Below, one piece after another: positions 35,070 to 45,758 of a DNA stretch of 64,000 nucleotides. The position numbers and the translations under genes are program-made. The DNA lies in NCBI RefSeq assembly GCF_004210375.1, contig NC_134837.1, forward strand, positions 23,073,586 through 23,137,585, written 5' to 3'. A model generated the notes under the pieces. The model searched no databases. It was not told the DNA's origin and worked only from the letters and a program-made list of their open reading frames with translations. Source of the DNA: Tachypleus tridentatus (lineage: Eukaryota; Arthropoda; Merostomata; Xiphosura; Limulidae). How positions within the stretch are numbered: position 1 is the stretch's first letter; the number at the start of each line of letters is the position of its first letter.

Positions 35070-36964
35070 ATCTTGTTGGCAAATAACATAAATTAATAAA
35101 TATTAACTTTTAATTAATTACTTAATTCAAATTAAAATTTACGATCATTTGGAATAGTGATACGTTAAAATACGTAACATAATAAATCAGAACCTTATCC
35201 GAAATAAAGTACAATTTTAAATTTTAAACAAACAATATGTTGTTGAGGAACATATGCACAAAATTTTCTGAACAGTTGACCACAGTAAACTGGTCTGATG
35301 TCATATATCCCTAGAAACACTTGTATCACTAGTGGGTGAATCTATGAACAAAATTATAGATGGTATGCAGTATCAGTACAAGACGGTCAAGTTGTCCCTG
35401 TCTTTCGACATTTACCACTCTTCCTGTCACTCACAACTTGTATGTAATCTCTTGAAAGGACCTCAACGGACTCTATAGTCGAAATCTTGTGTTGGTCTTG
35501 CAGTGGTATACCCAGAATAATACGTAAAAATACAGTCGTATTAGTAATACAACTCTTGTCTTTCGGAAGTTTTATCCAATCTGCAGACAAAAGTAGCTGT
35601 GTACGTATGAGGAAAACAAAAACAACTGTACTTTTTTTCATTGTGTAATCATTGATTTTCACCAGGTATCAAAAGTTTTATATCAACTATATAAAATTAG
35701 CATGTTTACTTAAGAGGAACACATTTATTAACTGCATATTAAAATATACAAAATAGAAAACAGTGAGACGTTTATAGATGTCATATACATATATATATAC
35801 ATAATCATACTTTTATATCTATCTATCTACAAAAACACATAGAGAAGAAAAATTATCCGATGTGATCACATAAAAATGATACATGTTTACTGAAATGTGC
35901 TTCTTCTAACCATCTGTTTCACTAAATATAATGCTGAAACGCTCAGAATTCGTTTACCATTCTCTCGTAGTTTTGCCAATATTCTTGACTTTGATGCGTG
36001 TAGGCTTTGTTATAACTTTAGTAACCTAGCTTTATGACAGTAAACTCGCTCATACAGCTAGATAACCAAAGAAAACAACAACACCTGTGAGTACTGATGA
36101 TGTTTTCTATTGAGGCCACAAGATGATATAGCAAGCTGGAGAAATAGACATTTGTAGAAGACTGAAGGAACCATTCTTCTAAAGTGTTACAGCCTAGTAA
36201 TAAAAAGCATTACTTAATGGTTCATTACAGTTCTCATCATTATATAAAAACATTTTAGTAAAAACTATTTTAATTTCTCAGAATAAACTAACTTTTATAA
36301 CAATCAGGAAGTGCAAATATGCTGATATTTTACGTCAAAAAATAAATAATATTCGAATATTTATATATTTTTTTCTCAAAGGAATAATTACTATATTTGT
36401 ACTTTGAGATTTTCTGTTGTTACTCACTTTTGATGTTTCTAAATATGTAACATTACAATCAAGAAAAACATCATTTTCAGTTTTCGTACATGTACATAAT
36501 AGTTGCAAAGAAAACGTTTGTTAGAGTAAACATGAACACTATTTGATATGACTTTGAACGTGATTAGTTTAAAGCAACCTGAGAAAAACATTTTTATGGG
36601 TTCAAAATTCACTATGAATTATTGATGTTTAATGTACAAGGAAAGTTTAAAAACGTATATTAGTAGAGCTGCAAAATTCAAAATTTTATAAAATTCTTAC
36701 TGACAAATATCGTCACTTATAAAAGATTAAATAACTCATGTGATTGCATTTTATGAAACTACATCGAATATTTAGATTGGCATTTTCACTGTGTTATATG
36801 AGTCTTATTTCAGTGAAAACGTCTGCCGAGATATGTGAGAATTATTTCACCTTTTGTCATCTTATATTACTCTTATTTCAAAATAAATTTTTATTATATT
36901 ATTGCACTGTATCTTCCGTGAGTACGTAAATACGTCTATATTGGTATCCTTTCAATGATATGGT
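35070..36964. other. AT-rich sequence with one low-support open frame
   Basis: After the LTR element remnant (to about 35210), a minus-strand frame at 35662-35387 reads a hydrophobic start (MKKSTVVFVFLIRTQLLLS) and 60 further residues. It has no recognised domain, splice support or homologue. I regard it as probably accidental. No other signal was seen. Confidence 0.4.
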
Positions 36965-37330
36965 TTTGGTTTTGCTTCATCACATAGGAACTCTGAGAAA
37001 TAGGCAGTTAACTGTTTACCAGTAATAAGGTAATTAATTGCGTTTATGTTTCTAATACGCTATTAAGTTCAATATAATTAAAACTGTTTTGCTCCTGATT
37101 TTCGTTTGCATTCAATGTCCGGTGCATCACGTTGCAGTGTCCAACAGTAGTCAACAAGCATTGACGGATTCCAGTTGCCCTGATATCGTTTTTTCATTGT
37201 AACAAAACTGATGATTTCGATGAAACGGTACGTGATGGGCAAATTTGGATGTGATTTTGGTGACCAGCAGCCAAATATCTATAAGAAACACCCAACGGAG
37301 TTAAAGAAGCAAAATCAGTGTTGTGCATTG
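36965..37330 (-). mobile_element. 366-bp repeat copy 1 carrying C-terminus of an unidentified element protein
   Basis: Nearly identical to 39979-40344 in the same orientation. On the minus strand an open frame reads SHPNLPITYRFIEIISF, then KKRYQGNWNPSMLVDYCWTL and QRDAPDIECKRKSGAKQF, ending at TAA (37080-37078). The last 39 residues are the same in both copies. It looks like the end of a transposon-encoded protein; the family is not identified. Confidence 0.6.
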
Positions 37331-37569
37331 TTATTATATTTAAGAATGGTTGTTTTATAAAGACTGAAATTAGATAAATTCAAACCTGAACCTGAACCAT
37401 TAATTTATTTTCTAATTATGCGAGTTTATTTATAGATACGTAATAAACTTTTTATTATGTTCAACTCCATGTTCGTGAACTTCGTTACGTATTTATTGAA
37501 ATTTTTAAAAAGTGGAGGTTTAGAAACATATGACAATACTGCTGATTAAACTCATCTCTATCTTATTTT

Positions 37570-37838
37570 GTTTGTTTTGAATTTCATACAAAGCTGCTCG
37601 AAGGCTATCTGCGCTAACCGTCCCTAATTTAGCAGCGTTAAAACTATAGGGAAAGCAGCTATTCATTATCATCCACCACCAGCTCTTAAGTTACTCTTTT
37701 ATCATCGAATTGGGATTAACCGTTACATTATAGCACCCCCACAGCTGAAAGGACGAGCATGTTTGGTGCGACGGGGATTTGAATTCGCAACCCTCGGATT
37801 ACGAGTCGAGTGCCTTAATCATCTGGCCTTGCTGGGCC
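37570..37838 (-). repeat. tRNA-SINE family 1
   Basis: Complete layout in reverse: GGCCCAGCAAGGCCAGATGA head, GAATTCAAATCCCCGTCGC B box, and an AAATTCAAAACAAACAAAAT tail. CTCTATCTTATTTT / CTCTGTTTTATT at the flanks may be the target duplication. Confidence 0.9.
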
Positions 37839-38221
37839 TCTCTGTTTTATTAAAGCTGTTTTATTTTCATTTGTAAGTGGATAAGCGTCTTGCAATTTTT
37901 GGACTACTCTCTCTGTATTACTTCTATAATGACAGTTGCATCTATACAAACACGAGTGCTGAAGTATTCTTGTATTACCTATTTATGTTGATTTTTAAAG
38001 ACATTCAACGTTTACTGATAGTAAAATACATTTCAAACTTATAGAATATGCAATCACCCTGTCTTTATCAGTTTCCTCAGACAGAGTGGAAAATCTTGTT
38101 TTTCATTAAATAATATGTGTTAAAAATATGCTCGAAATATAACCAGTTATATAATATAACCAGTTTGATAGAAGATTTTAAATTTCTTTCCCTTTTAGTT
38201 ATTTGTGAACAACCCATGTTG

Positions 38222-38342
38222 TTTCCCGCTGGTTCAGTGGTAAGTCTAGGGATTTATAACGTTAAAATCAGGCGTTCGATTCCTCTCGGGGGTCTCAGCA
38301 GATACCCCAATGTGACTTTGCTATAAGAAAAACACACACACG
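38222..38342 (+). repeat. tRNA-SINE family 2, full length
   Basis: CTGGTTCAGTGGTAAGTCTA A-box head, GCGTTCGATTCCTCTCGGGG B box, CTCAGCAGATACCCCAATGT, GACTTTGCTATAAGAAAAAC tail with CA repeats. Confidence 0.8.
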
Positions 38343-39367
38343 ACACTTATTCAATGGATATCTCGAATATGTTATTCTATCTAACCGTAGGGTTAAAAAG
38401 GGTGGAAAGAAAAAAAAATATATTAATGAAACTCTCAAGTGCAGGTGGCAATGTTTATATTAGGCACATCCAATAAACTATTTAAACTTTAAGACGTAAA
38501 ATAAATAAGGAAGCCAAAAATATATGGTACAAAGTGTTTTACTTTGCAAAGCTCAAAATGTATACACATTAAAAAAAATAGTTAATAAAAATACGAGACG
38601 TGGAATGTTATAGGGGAAAACAAGAAAGCCAACGAAAACTTCACAGACGAAACATGTACTAGTTCTGCACGAGTTTATGAAGTAGTAAATATTCTAGTAT
38701 ATTTAAAATACTTATGTATGTTAGATAAACAAAACATATTTTTGAAATCCGTATTCAAGTGAATTTTATTTAATATTTCGCGTGACTTACATATTCAGTT
38801 CTTCTGAGGCAGCAGATTTACAATTAAAACTATCAAATAAACCTTTCGTTCTTATATTAGCACTGTTACTGTTTAACACACCTATCAAACTACGTATGAC
38901 TTTTGTACACAGTCTCAGGACAAGCGATTCCTGATTAGTGGAGGTTTAAGTAATAAGAAAAGCTGTTTTTGTAAGTAAAGTTAAATATTGTTATCAATGC
39001 AGTAGCATGGTAGGCCTAAAAAGAACCTGTTGCTATGTTATTAACCTATGTCTACTGAACCGTGAGATTTCTTTATTACTTACAAGTAATGTGTATAATT
39101 ATTTTTGAAGACGTCTCCTTATAAGCATGCTCATAAGAAGATTTGTTAACGTTATATTCAACTAGTATGTGAAATTCTAATATACGAAACAGAAAAAAAA
39201 CTGCTAAAAAGTTAATTAGATGTAACTGAAACACTTATTTCACACCATAATTATGTCTTTCACAACTGGTCTGATCCTTATTACACTTTTATATGTTTTT
39301 AACCACATACTTTATTTTTAAGATAACTGTTGTTAATGGGAATAACGTACAATTATTTATCCCACTT
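38343..39367. other. AT-rich sequence, nothing recognised
   Basis: No repeats with other parts of the window, no splice-bounded frames. Confidence 0.55.
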
Positions 39368-39468
39368 CCACACATACGCTAAAATTAGGGGTTCGATTCC
39401 CCTCGGTGAACACAGCAGATAGCCCGATGTGGCTTTGCTACAAGAAAAACACACACTCACACATACGC
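39368..39468 (+). repeat. tRNA-SINE family 2, head missing
   Basis: GGGGTTCGATTCCCCTCGGT, CACAGCAGATAGCCCGATGT, GGCTTTGCTACAAGAAAAAC and a CACACA tail. Confidence 0.75.
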
Positions 39469-39978
39469 ATATCGGATAAGACAGATTTTGCGGAAGTTAT
39501 CATGACAACCTTTATATAAAAAACTGGTTATTTCCATACGTTAAAAGGTGCTAGTCGAGGTAATTTAACTCGAATAACAATTATTATAACTTTTTCAGTC
39601 TCTTAGAGATTATGATTTAAAAAACAACTAAAAATGTTTTAACTGGATAATTAAAATCTATATAATGAAACTATCGACAAAAAAAAGCTTGCGGTTGGAA
39701 TTTTCGACTATCAAGCACAATTCAAAATTAAATGTTTCTTCAGAAGTCGAAGGTATCAACAAACAAGAATAAACTACCACTGTTGAACTTATCTATTGAG
39801 CCTACCTTCAAACTCACTATTGATATATATATACATACAGTAGATGAAAACCCAGTGTCTTTGTTAATAAGAACACTCCTAATTAAAATCTAAGATTTTT
39901 GATAACACTGCACAACAAATTTTTTGAAAAGTTTATGCTGATTGTGACAGGTACCTGGTAGGTATGCACAAATATAGT

Positions 39979-40344
39979 TTTGGTTTTGCTTCATCACGTA
40001 GGAACTCTGAGAAATAGACAGTTAACTGTTTACCGGCAATAAGGTATTTAATTACGTTTATGTTTCTAATACGCTATTAAGTTCAACATAATTAAAACTG
40101 TTTTGCTCCTGATTTTCGTTTGCATTCAATGTCCGGTGCATCACGTTGCAGTGTCCAACAGTAGTCAACAAGCATTGACGGATTCCAGTTGCCCTGATAT
40201 CGTTTTTTCATTGTAGCAAAACTGAAGATTTCGATTAAACGGTACATGATGGGCAAATTTGGATGCGATTTTCGTGATCAGCAGCCAAAAATCTATAAGG
40301 AACACCTAACAATGTTGAAGAAGCAAAAACTTTGTTGTGCAGTG
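39979..40344 (-). mobile_element. 366-bp repeat copy 2 carrying C-terminus of an unidentified element protein
   Basis: Same unit as 36965-37330. The minus-strand frame ends at TAA 40094-40092, and ATG at 40211 starts the 39 residues shared with copy 1. The upstream part differs by a few substitutions (YRLIEIFSFAT against YRFIEIISFVT), all keeping the frame open. Confidence 0.6.
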
Positions 40345-40762
40345 TAATAGTTACATGGTTGATAAAATTCCAAGATTTCTGTTAATAGGTTAAAAACCCA
40401 ATATCTGCAAAGACAGGTACACGATTGATGAAAGCTCAATATTTTTGTTAATGAATACACTGTTGCTAAAAAATCAAGTACCATTTCATGAGCTACATGG
40501 TTAATGAAAACAAAGCATCACTGCTAACAATTACACGGTTCATATAAAAAAACACTGTATTTTTACTGGTATATTTTGATCACTGAGATAATTTTCGAAG
40601 GGGTTTTTGCACATATTTCGTATATGTAAAAATGTTTTTCATTTATATAAGCAGATTTACCCGCTAAATAAAATTCAAGTTAAATACCTTTTTGCGTCAC
40701 CAATCTTTTGATTTTATTCGTCACTGTATGTATAATTACATATAGAAGAAAACAGAATTATG

Positions 40763-41043
40763 TGGCCAGGCGTGGCCACCTTGTTAAGGCACTCGACTCA
40801 TAACCCGAGGGTCACGGGTTCAAATCCCCGTCACATCAAACATGCTCGCCCTTTCAGACGTGGGGGCGTTATAATGTGATGGTCAATCACCAGCTATTCG
40901 TTGGTAAAAGAGTAGCCCAAGAGTTGGTAGTGGGTGATGATGAATAATTGCGTCCCTCTAGTCTTAGGCTGCTAAATTAGGGACAGCAAGCACAAATAGC
41001 CCTCTAGTACCTTTGCACGAAATTCAAAAAACTAACAAACAAA
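40763..41043 (+). repeat. tRNA-SINE family 1, full length
   Basis: Head TTGTTAAGGCACTCGACTCA, B box GGGTTCAAATCCCCGTCAC, body CTATTCGTTGGTAAAAGAGT, tail AAATTCAAAAAACTAACAAA. Confidence 0.9.
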
Positions 41044-41157
41044 TCCGAGATAGACTGTTTAAGAATATCATTTTCTGTCGCATGTATGTCAGTATCCAAC
41101 AAACTGCACATTAGTGTCAGCGAATATGTCAATATTATGAAAGCATTACAAAGATCT

Positions 41158-41270
41158 CTCGAAGGGACAGTGGTAGGTCTTCGAATTTGCAACGATAAAA
41201 ATCAAGGGTTTGATTCTCTCCGGTGGACAAAGCAAAAGGGCCTCATGTGATATTGTTATAAGAAATCATA
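41158..41270 (+). repeat. tRNA-SINE family 2, diverged
   Basis: GACAGTGGTAGGTCTTCG head, AAGGGTTTGATTCTCTCCGG B-box region and a degraded GATATTGTTATAAGAAATCA tail. Confidence 0.65.
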
Positions 41271-42135
41271 CGAAAGCATTTCAAAGAGTAATGCAATATT
41301 ATCATACCATGAAAAATAAAGTGAGAGACCCTCCAGTAATGAGGCATCACAATAGATAATATTATATAATAAGCATGTTAGTTAAGTCTTCACGTAGTTG
41401 TTTAATTGTTAAGACTCTGAGTGTATTCGAACTAGAACATCGAATGGTGTAATGATAATATGTTAAATACGTTGAGATATATCAGTTGGATAAGAGAAAT
41501 GGCATAGAGAACTACTGATGTAACTTTTAATAACACAGATATTATTTAAGAAATAGTTAGATCATATTATCCACCTTTTTACAGAGAAAACTTCTCCTGA
41601 CACGTTAAAAACTTATTACTGTTTATTGTGGGGTTGTTTTCGTAAGAATTGATATTGAAACGTCAGAACTACCAATAAGTTTGTTCTTTTTACGTATCTA
41701 ATTTGTGATACGTTTTTATTATGTCTCAATCATCTTCAATTTCTGAGAAGTTTTCTGTGAATATCCAAGTATTAGAGCAATTAAAATGTTGCAAAACATT
41801 TACAACAAATATAATATCCTTCCATATTTGCAAACACTACTCAGACTTCTGATGTTCATTTGGTTACACTTAGATATGATTATATTACATATTTTGAGAT
41901 TTCCTAAAACCTGATTATTTATATTTTATGAACACTAACAAGCAAACAAGGGGAAGGGAAGTGTTCCTCTACTTTTATTTAATTTATGTTATAGGTTTGG
42001 GAACTTCCCTACAACTACGTAATGTATTTTCAGCAACACACAACTCATTCGCTCTATTATGCATCCATAAGTAAACAAGTGATTACAAATTCATCACTCA
42101 TCTCCGAAAGCTTATTTATCGCAGAGTTTGTCTCT
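41271..42135. other. AT-rich sequence, nothing recognised
   Basis: No repeat, motif or supported frame seen. Confidence 0.55.
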
Positions 42136-42150
42136 TGGCCTTTGAATTAG

Positions 42151-42400
42151 TTTGTTTTGAATTTCGCGCAAAGCTACTCGAGGGCTATCTGCGCTAGCCG
42201 TCCCTAATTTAGCAGTGTAAGACTAGAGGGAACGCAATTATTCATCATCACTCACTGCCAACTCTTAAGTTGAGCTACTCTTTTACCAACGAAGAGTGGG
42301 ATTGACCGTCACATTATAACGCCCCCACGTCTGAAAGGGCGAAGATATTTGGTGCGACGGGGATTCGAATCTGCGACCCTCAGATTACGAGTTGAACGCC
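42151..42400 (-). repeat. tRNA-SINE family 1, head truncated, with target duplication
   Basis: Reverse orientation with tail first (TTTGTTTTGAATTTCGCGCA) and B box GGGATTCGAATC. TGGCCTTTGAA (42136-42146) and TGGACTTTGAA (42401-42411) flank it as an 11-bp target duplication with one mismatch. Confidence 0.9.
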
Positions 42401-42411
42401 TGGACTTTGAA

Positions 42412-43013
42412 AGATAGTGTTCTATATAAAAGCGAATAATAAGCCTACACATTAAATAAACATCAGATTATCTATGGATAAACTTTATCTTCCCTTTTAT
42501 CAACATCGAGCTTGCAAAATGTTTACATGCTCAATGAACAATGTTCTGACTAAAAGTAATAATGTATGTAATTGTACACAGATTACACCCACACACAAGC
42601 ACCAGCGGGATCAGATTTCGCTTCGTTTTTTTTACCTAAGATCAGAATACAATTTAACTACAGCAAGACCACAAAAGACGTTACAGTTCCACAAATATGA
42701 ACAAATAATTTATGCTGGAAACTGAGAACGAGTTCTACTTAACGCCATTAATGGCCACATACATTTCTTTCTAATACTTTACGGAAACAGTTTAATAAAA
42801 GACTAAATTTACTGTTTATTTTTATGGCATAGTAAATTTGCTTAGACGTTTTAAGAGTTGAATATTTTATTGTTATGTACAGTAAGAATAAGTTACTTTG
42901 ACAGGTATACTACGTTAGTATAAATGTTTAAAACTACTTACTAAGAAGAGTTGGGCATATTATGTTATTTTCTATGTTTCATAAAAACATACGTTTTAAA
43001 AAGAAACACTTAC
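42412..43013. other. AT-rich sequence, nothing recognised
   Basis: The 83-codon plus-strand frame at 42474-42725 has no splice sites, domain or bias that supports coding. Confidence 0.5.
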
Positions 43014-43140
43014 CAGAAATATCTTTACATTTGTACAATGTTTATAAGGAACATTTTGATGTTCTAGTACACCACATCTGTTAAGACGATAACACTGTAA
43101 ATCGAGAAGAACTAAAACTAATTATTGTTCTTACTTTACC
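43014..43140 (-). other. Candidate minus-strand 5' exons separated by a 62-bp intron
   Basis: On the minus strand an exon ending ACCTGGCAG|GTAAAG (last base 43140) is followed by a 62-base intron ending CGTCTTAACAG and a 64-base exon (43077-43014) ending TTTCTG|GTAAGTG. Sequence above 43140 to about 43370 is less AT-rich with several CpGs, as around a promoter. One frame stays open across both exons but lacks an ATG, so these could be untranslated exons. No downstream exon was found. Confidence 0.25.
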
Positions 43141-43399
43141 TGCCAGGTGAGTGAGTGCCTGACCGTGTTAAACTCTGATTTCTACGCCCTTTTAAGGGAA
43201 GGAATCTGCGAGAAATTTTAGTTACAGGTGTACTCGAACTCTCGTGTAACAGGTTTCATTGGTCTATCTTATCACGTGCCTGTGGAAACCCAAATCACAT
43301 AACATTCTGCCGTTACAGGATAAATTCTCATAGAGAAACCTTTACACAGGTAACACGCAACTAGGTGGGTGTGAATAAGTTTCAATAATTTACATCATG

Positions 43400-44297
43400 A
43401 CTTGACAAACTGCAGTGAGGAAAACTGTGTGCTTAACGTAATAGCATGAGTCTGTTTTAACTTTTGCTGTAACAACACGATAATTAAACAAGATGGCGAT
43501 TTAATATAACAGATAACAGTAAAAATCTTTGATGAATCCGTTATGGAAACGTGGGCATTGCTGAGACGTACTTCAAAGTTTTGTAGTGATGTTTTCAAAA
43601 AAATACTCGTCAGCTGTGATAATTATGTTTCAGCTGTGATAATTATGTTTCTCATGTGCGTAAGAAAGGTAAGAGATGCAAGTGTTTAAGTAACATATTT
43701 GTCAAAACGATCAGTTTCTGCTTTATTTATTATAAAAAGATGAAAGTTGTATCAAATGCTGTCTTTTGTGCGATGTGGTTGAGCTTTATGTCCTGGTCTT
43801 CGATATTTACCGCGTATCATATTTCACCAGATAAAACTTTCTTATAAAAAAAGAATGTTAAAAGACATAACAATCATGCATTGACTGGAAAATAGTGGGA
43901 AACCATCATTAGTGAGTGACAAATATTGCCAAATAGACCTTCATACATTCACAGCTACTCAGGTACTGTAGAATCTATAACAATGAACAATGAACCCTAA
44001 TTTCCAACATTAACGATAGTAAACAAACTGATTTTTAAACAACTTAATAAGATAATTCAAATAAGATGTTTTAAATTATTATGTAATAAGTATGCAATAT
44101 ATATATATAAAATAATATGAACGAAATTATAATAAACACGCTACGGAATAATATCTGTTAGGTAAATTATTGGATTTATTTATTTTGTATCTTGTGTAGG
44201 TGTATTAATGTAGATGTCACACTACCTCTGTATAAGATCTGCTACTCTGTAATTAATGTAAAAGCTTCGAACATTACGACAATGGCATGAATGGATT
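43400..44297. other. AT-rich sequence with a 21-bp tandem duplication
   Basis: TCAGCTGTGATAATTATGTT is present twice in a row at about 43611-43651. Nothing else is recognised; the plus frame at 43656-43847 lacks support. Confidence 0.5.
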
Positions 44298-44572
44298 GTT
44301 TGTTTTTTTTTATTTTCGCACAAAGCTACTCGAGGGTTATCTGTGCTAGCCGTCCCTAATTTAGCAGTGTAAGACGAGATGGAATGCAGTTAGTCATCAC
44401 CACCCACCGCCAACTCTTGGGCTACTCTTTTACCAAGGAATAGTGGGATTAACCGTAACATTATAACGCCCCCACGGCTTGGAGGGCGAGTATGTTTGGC
44501 GCGACGGGGATGCGAACCCGCAACCCTCACATTACAAGTCGCGCGCCTTAACACGCTTGGCCATGCCGGGCC
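44298..44572 (-). repeat. tRNA-SINE family 1, full length
   Basis: Reverse: GGCCCGGCATGGCCAAGCGT head, GCGGGTTCGCATCCCCGTCG B box, tail TTTGTGCGAAAATAAAAAAA. Confidence 0.92.
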
Positions 44573-44623
44573 AGCACGAAGGAAATTATGCTAACAATTT
44601 AGATTGGGCTTAGGACAGTTTTT

Positions 44624-44742
44624 TGTTTGTTTACAAATAAACGCAAAGCTGTACGATGAACTATCTGTGCTTTATCAACCACGGGTATCGAAACCCGGTT
44701 TCTAGTATTGTAAGTCCGCAGACATACCACTGGGATATTGAG
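44624..44742 (-). repeat. tRNA-SINE family 2 variant
   Basis: Reverse: CCAGTGGTATGTCTGCGGAC head, AACCGGGTTTCGATACCCGT B-box region, CACAGATAGTTCATCGTACA and GCTTTGCGTTTATTTGTAAA tail. Confidence 0.7.
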
Positions 44743-45338
44743 GAAGCTTAGTTAATACCTTAAAATCGTGATATTTATGCCCAAATATAATTATCGGTTT
44801 TAAAATGTGAGGCATGCAAAACTGAGGTTAAACTGAATGAACCCTCAACACAGTGTGACAGTAGATATCTTCATAGCATAAAATAATTTTTTAGACTCAG
44901 TCAATAGCTGTTTGGTTATCTTTAAATGCTTTAGAGAATTTGTCATTTGTTGAAAACTTTTGTATAGTCATAGTTCATAGATAATATTGTATTATAAGGT
45001 AACATTAAATTTCTTATATACATATATATTTGTGGTGTGCACAATAATAAGTATTATTATTTAGAAATTTAAACCCAATATAAAAGTCGTTTCATATTAT
45101 TATATTATTGCTATGAGATGCTTTTAAATTATACTTCTGTAAAATTATTATATACAGTCTATCTTAAAGCTTGTAGTTTTAAATGAAAAGCATAATTTAA
45201 AAAGTGTGTACTAATCTGAAATTTATATTTTCCTTCAAATTTAGCCACAGAATAAGTTTAAAGTCTATTTAAAATAACTTGTCATTTACTAAAGACAAAC
45301 AACAAAATTAGCTACAATACTTGTTTTAAAGTTAGCAT

Positions 45339-45437
45339 AAAACAACACAACGGGATATCTGTGCTCTGCTCACCACGGGTACCGAAATCTGGATTCTAGA
45401 GTTGTAAGTTCGCAGACATACCGCTGTGTCACTGGAT
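45339..45437 (-). repeat. tRNA-SINE family 2 variant, 3' short
   Basis: Reverse: ACACAGCGGTATGTCTGCGA head, GGTACCCGTGGTGAGCAGAG, CACAGATATCCCGTTGTGTT. Confidence 0.7.
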
Positions 45438-45483
45438 TGCAGTACAATACTTGAGAAAATTTGGGTCATCGCTTACTGACTTG

Positions 45484-45758
45484 GTCCGGCTTGGCCAGAT
45501 GGTCAAGGAGCTAGACTCGTAATCTGAGGGTTGCGGGCTCGAATCCCCGTCGCACCAAACATCCTCGTCCTTTTAGCCGCAGGGGCTCTATAATATGACG
45601 GTCAACCCCACTATTCGTTGGTAAAAGAATAGCCTAAGAGTTGACGATGAGTGAGACTACTAGCTAGCTGCCTTCTCTCTTGTCTTACACTGCTAAATTA
45701 GGGACGGCTAGCGCAGATTGCCCTTTTGTAGCTTTGTGTGAAATTTCAAAAACAAATA
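45484..45758 (+). repeat. tRNA-SINE family 1, full length
   Basis: Head GTCCGGCTTGGCCAGATGGT, B box GCGGGCTCGAATCCCCGTCG, body CTATTCGTTGGTAAAAGAAT, tail GTGTGAAATTTCAAAAACAA. Confidence 0.92.

Noticed and set aside
37200-37240. CTGATGA and GAAAC close together in the 366-bp repeat, like a hammerhead core
   Set aside because: Only seven bases lie between the boxes, with no stem II, and the second copy reads CTGAAGA/TAAAC, so the core is not conserved.
40763-40850. tRNA gene
   Set aside because: The A and B boxes belong to the head of a SINE; cloverleaf pairing is incomplete and the SINE body follows directly. The same holds for the other tRNA-like heads.
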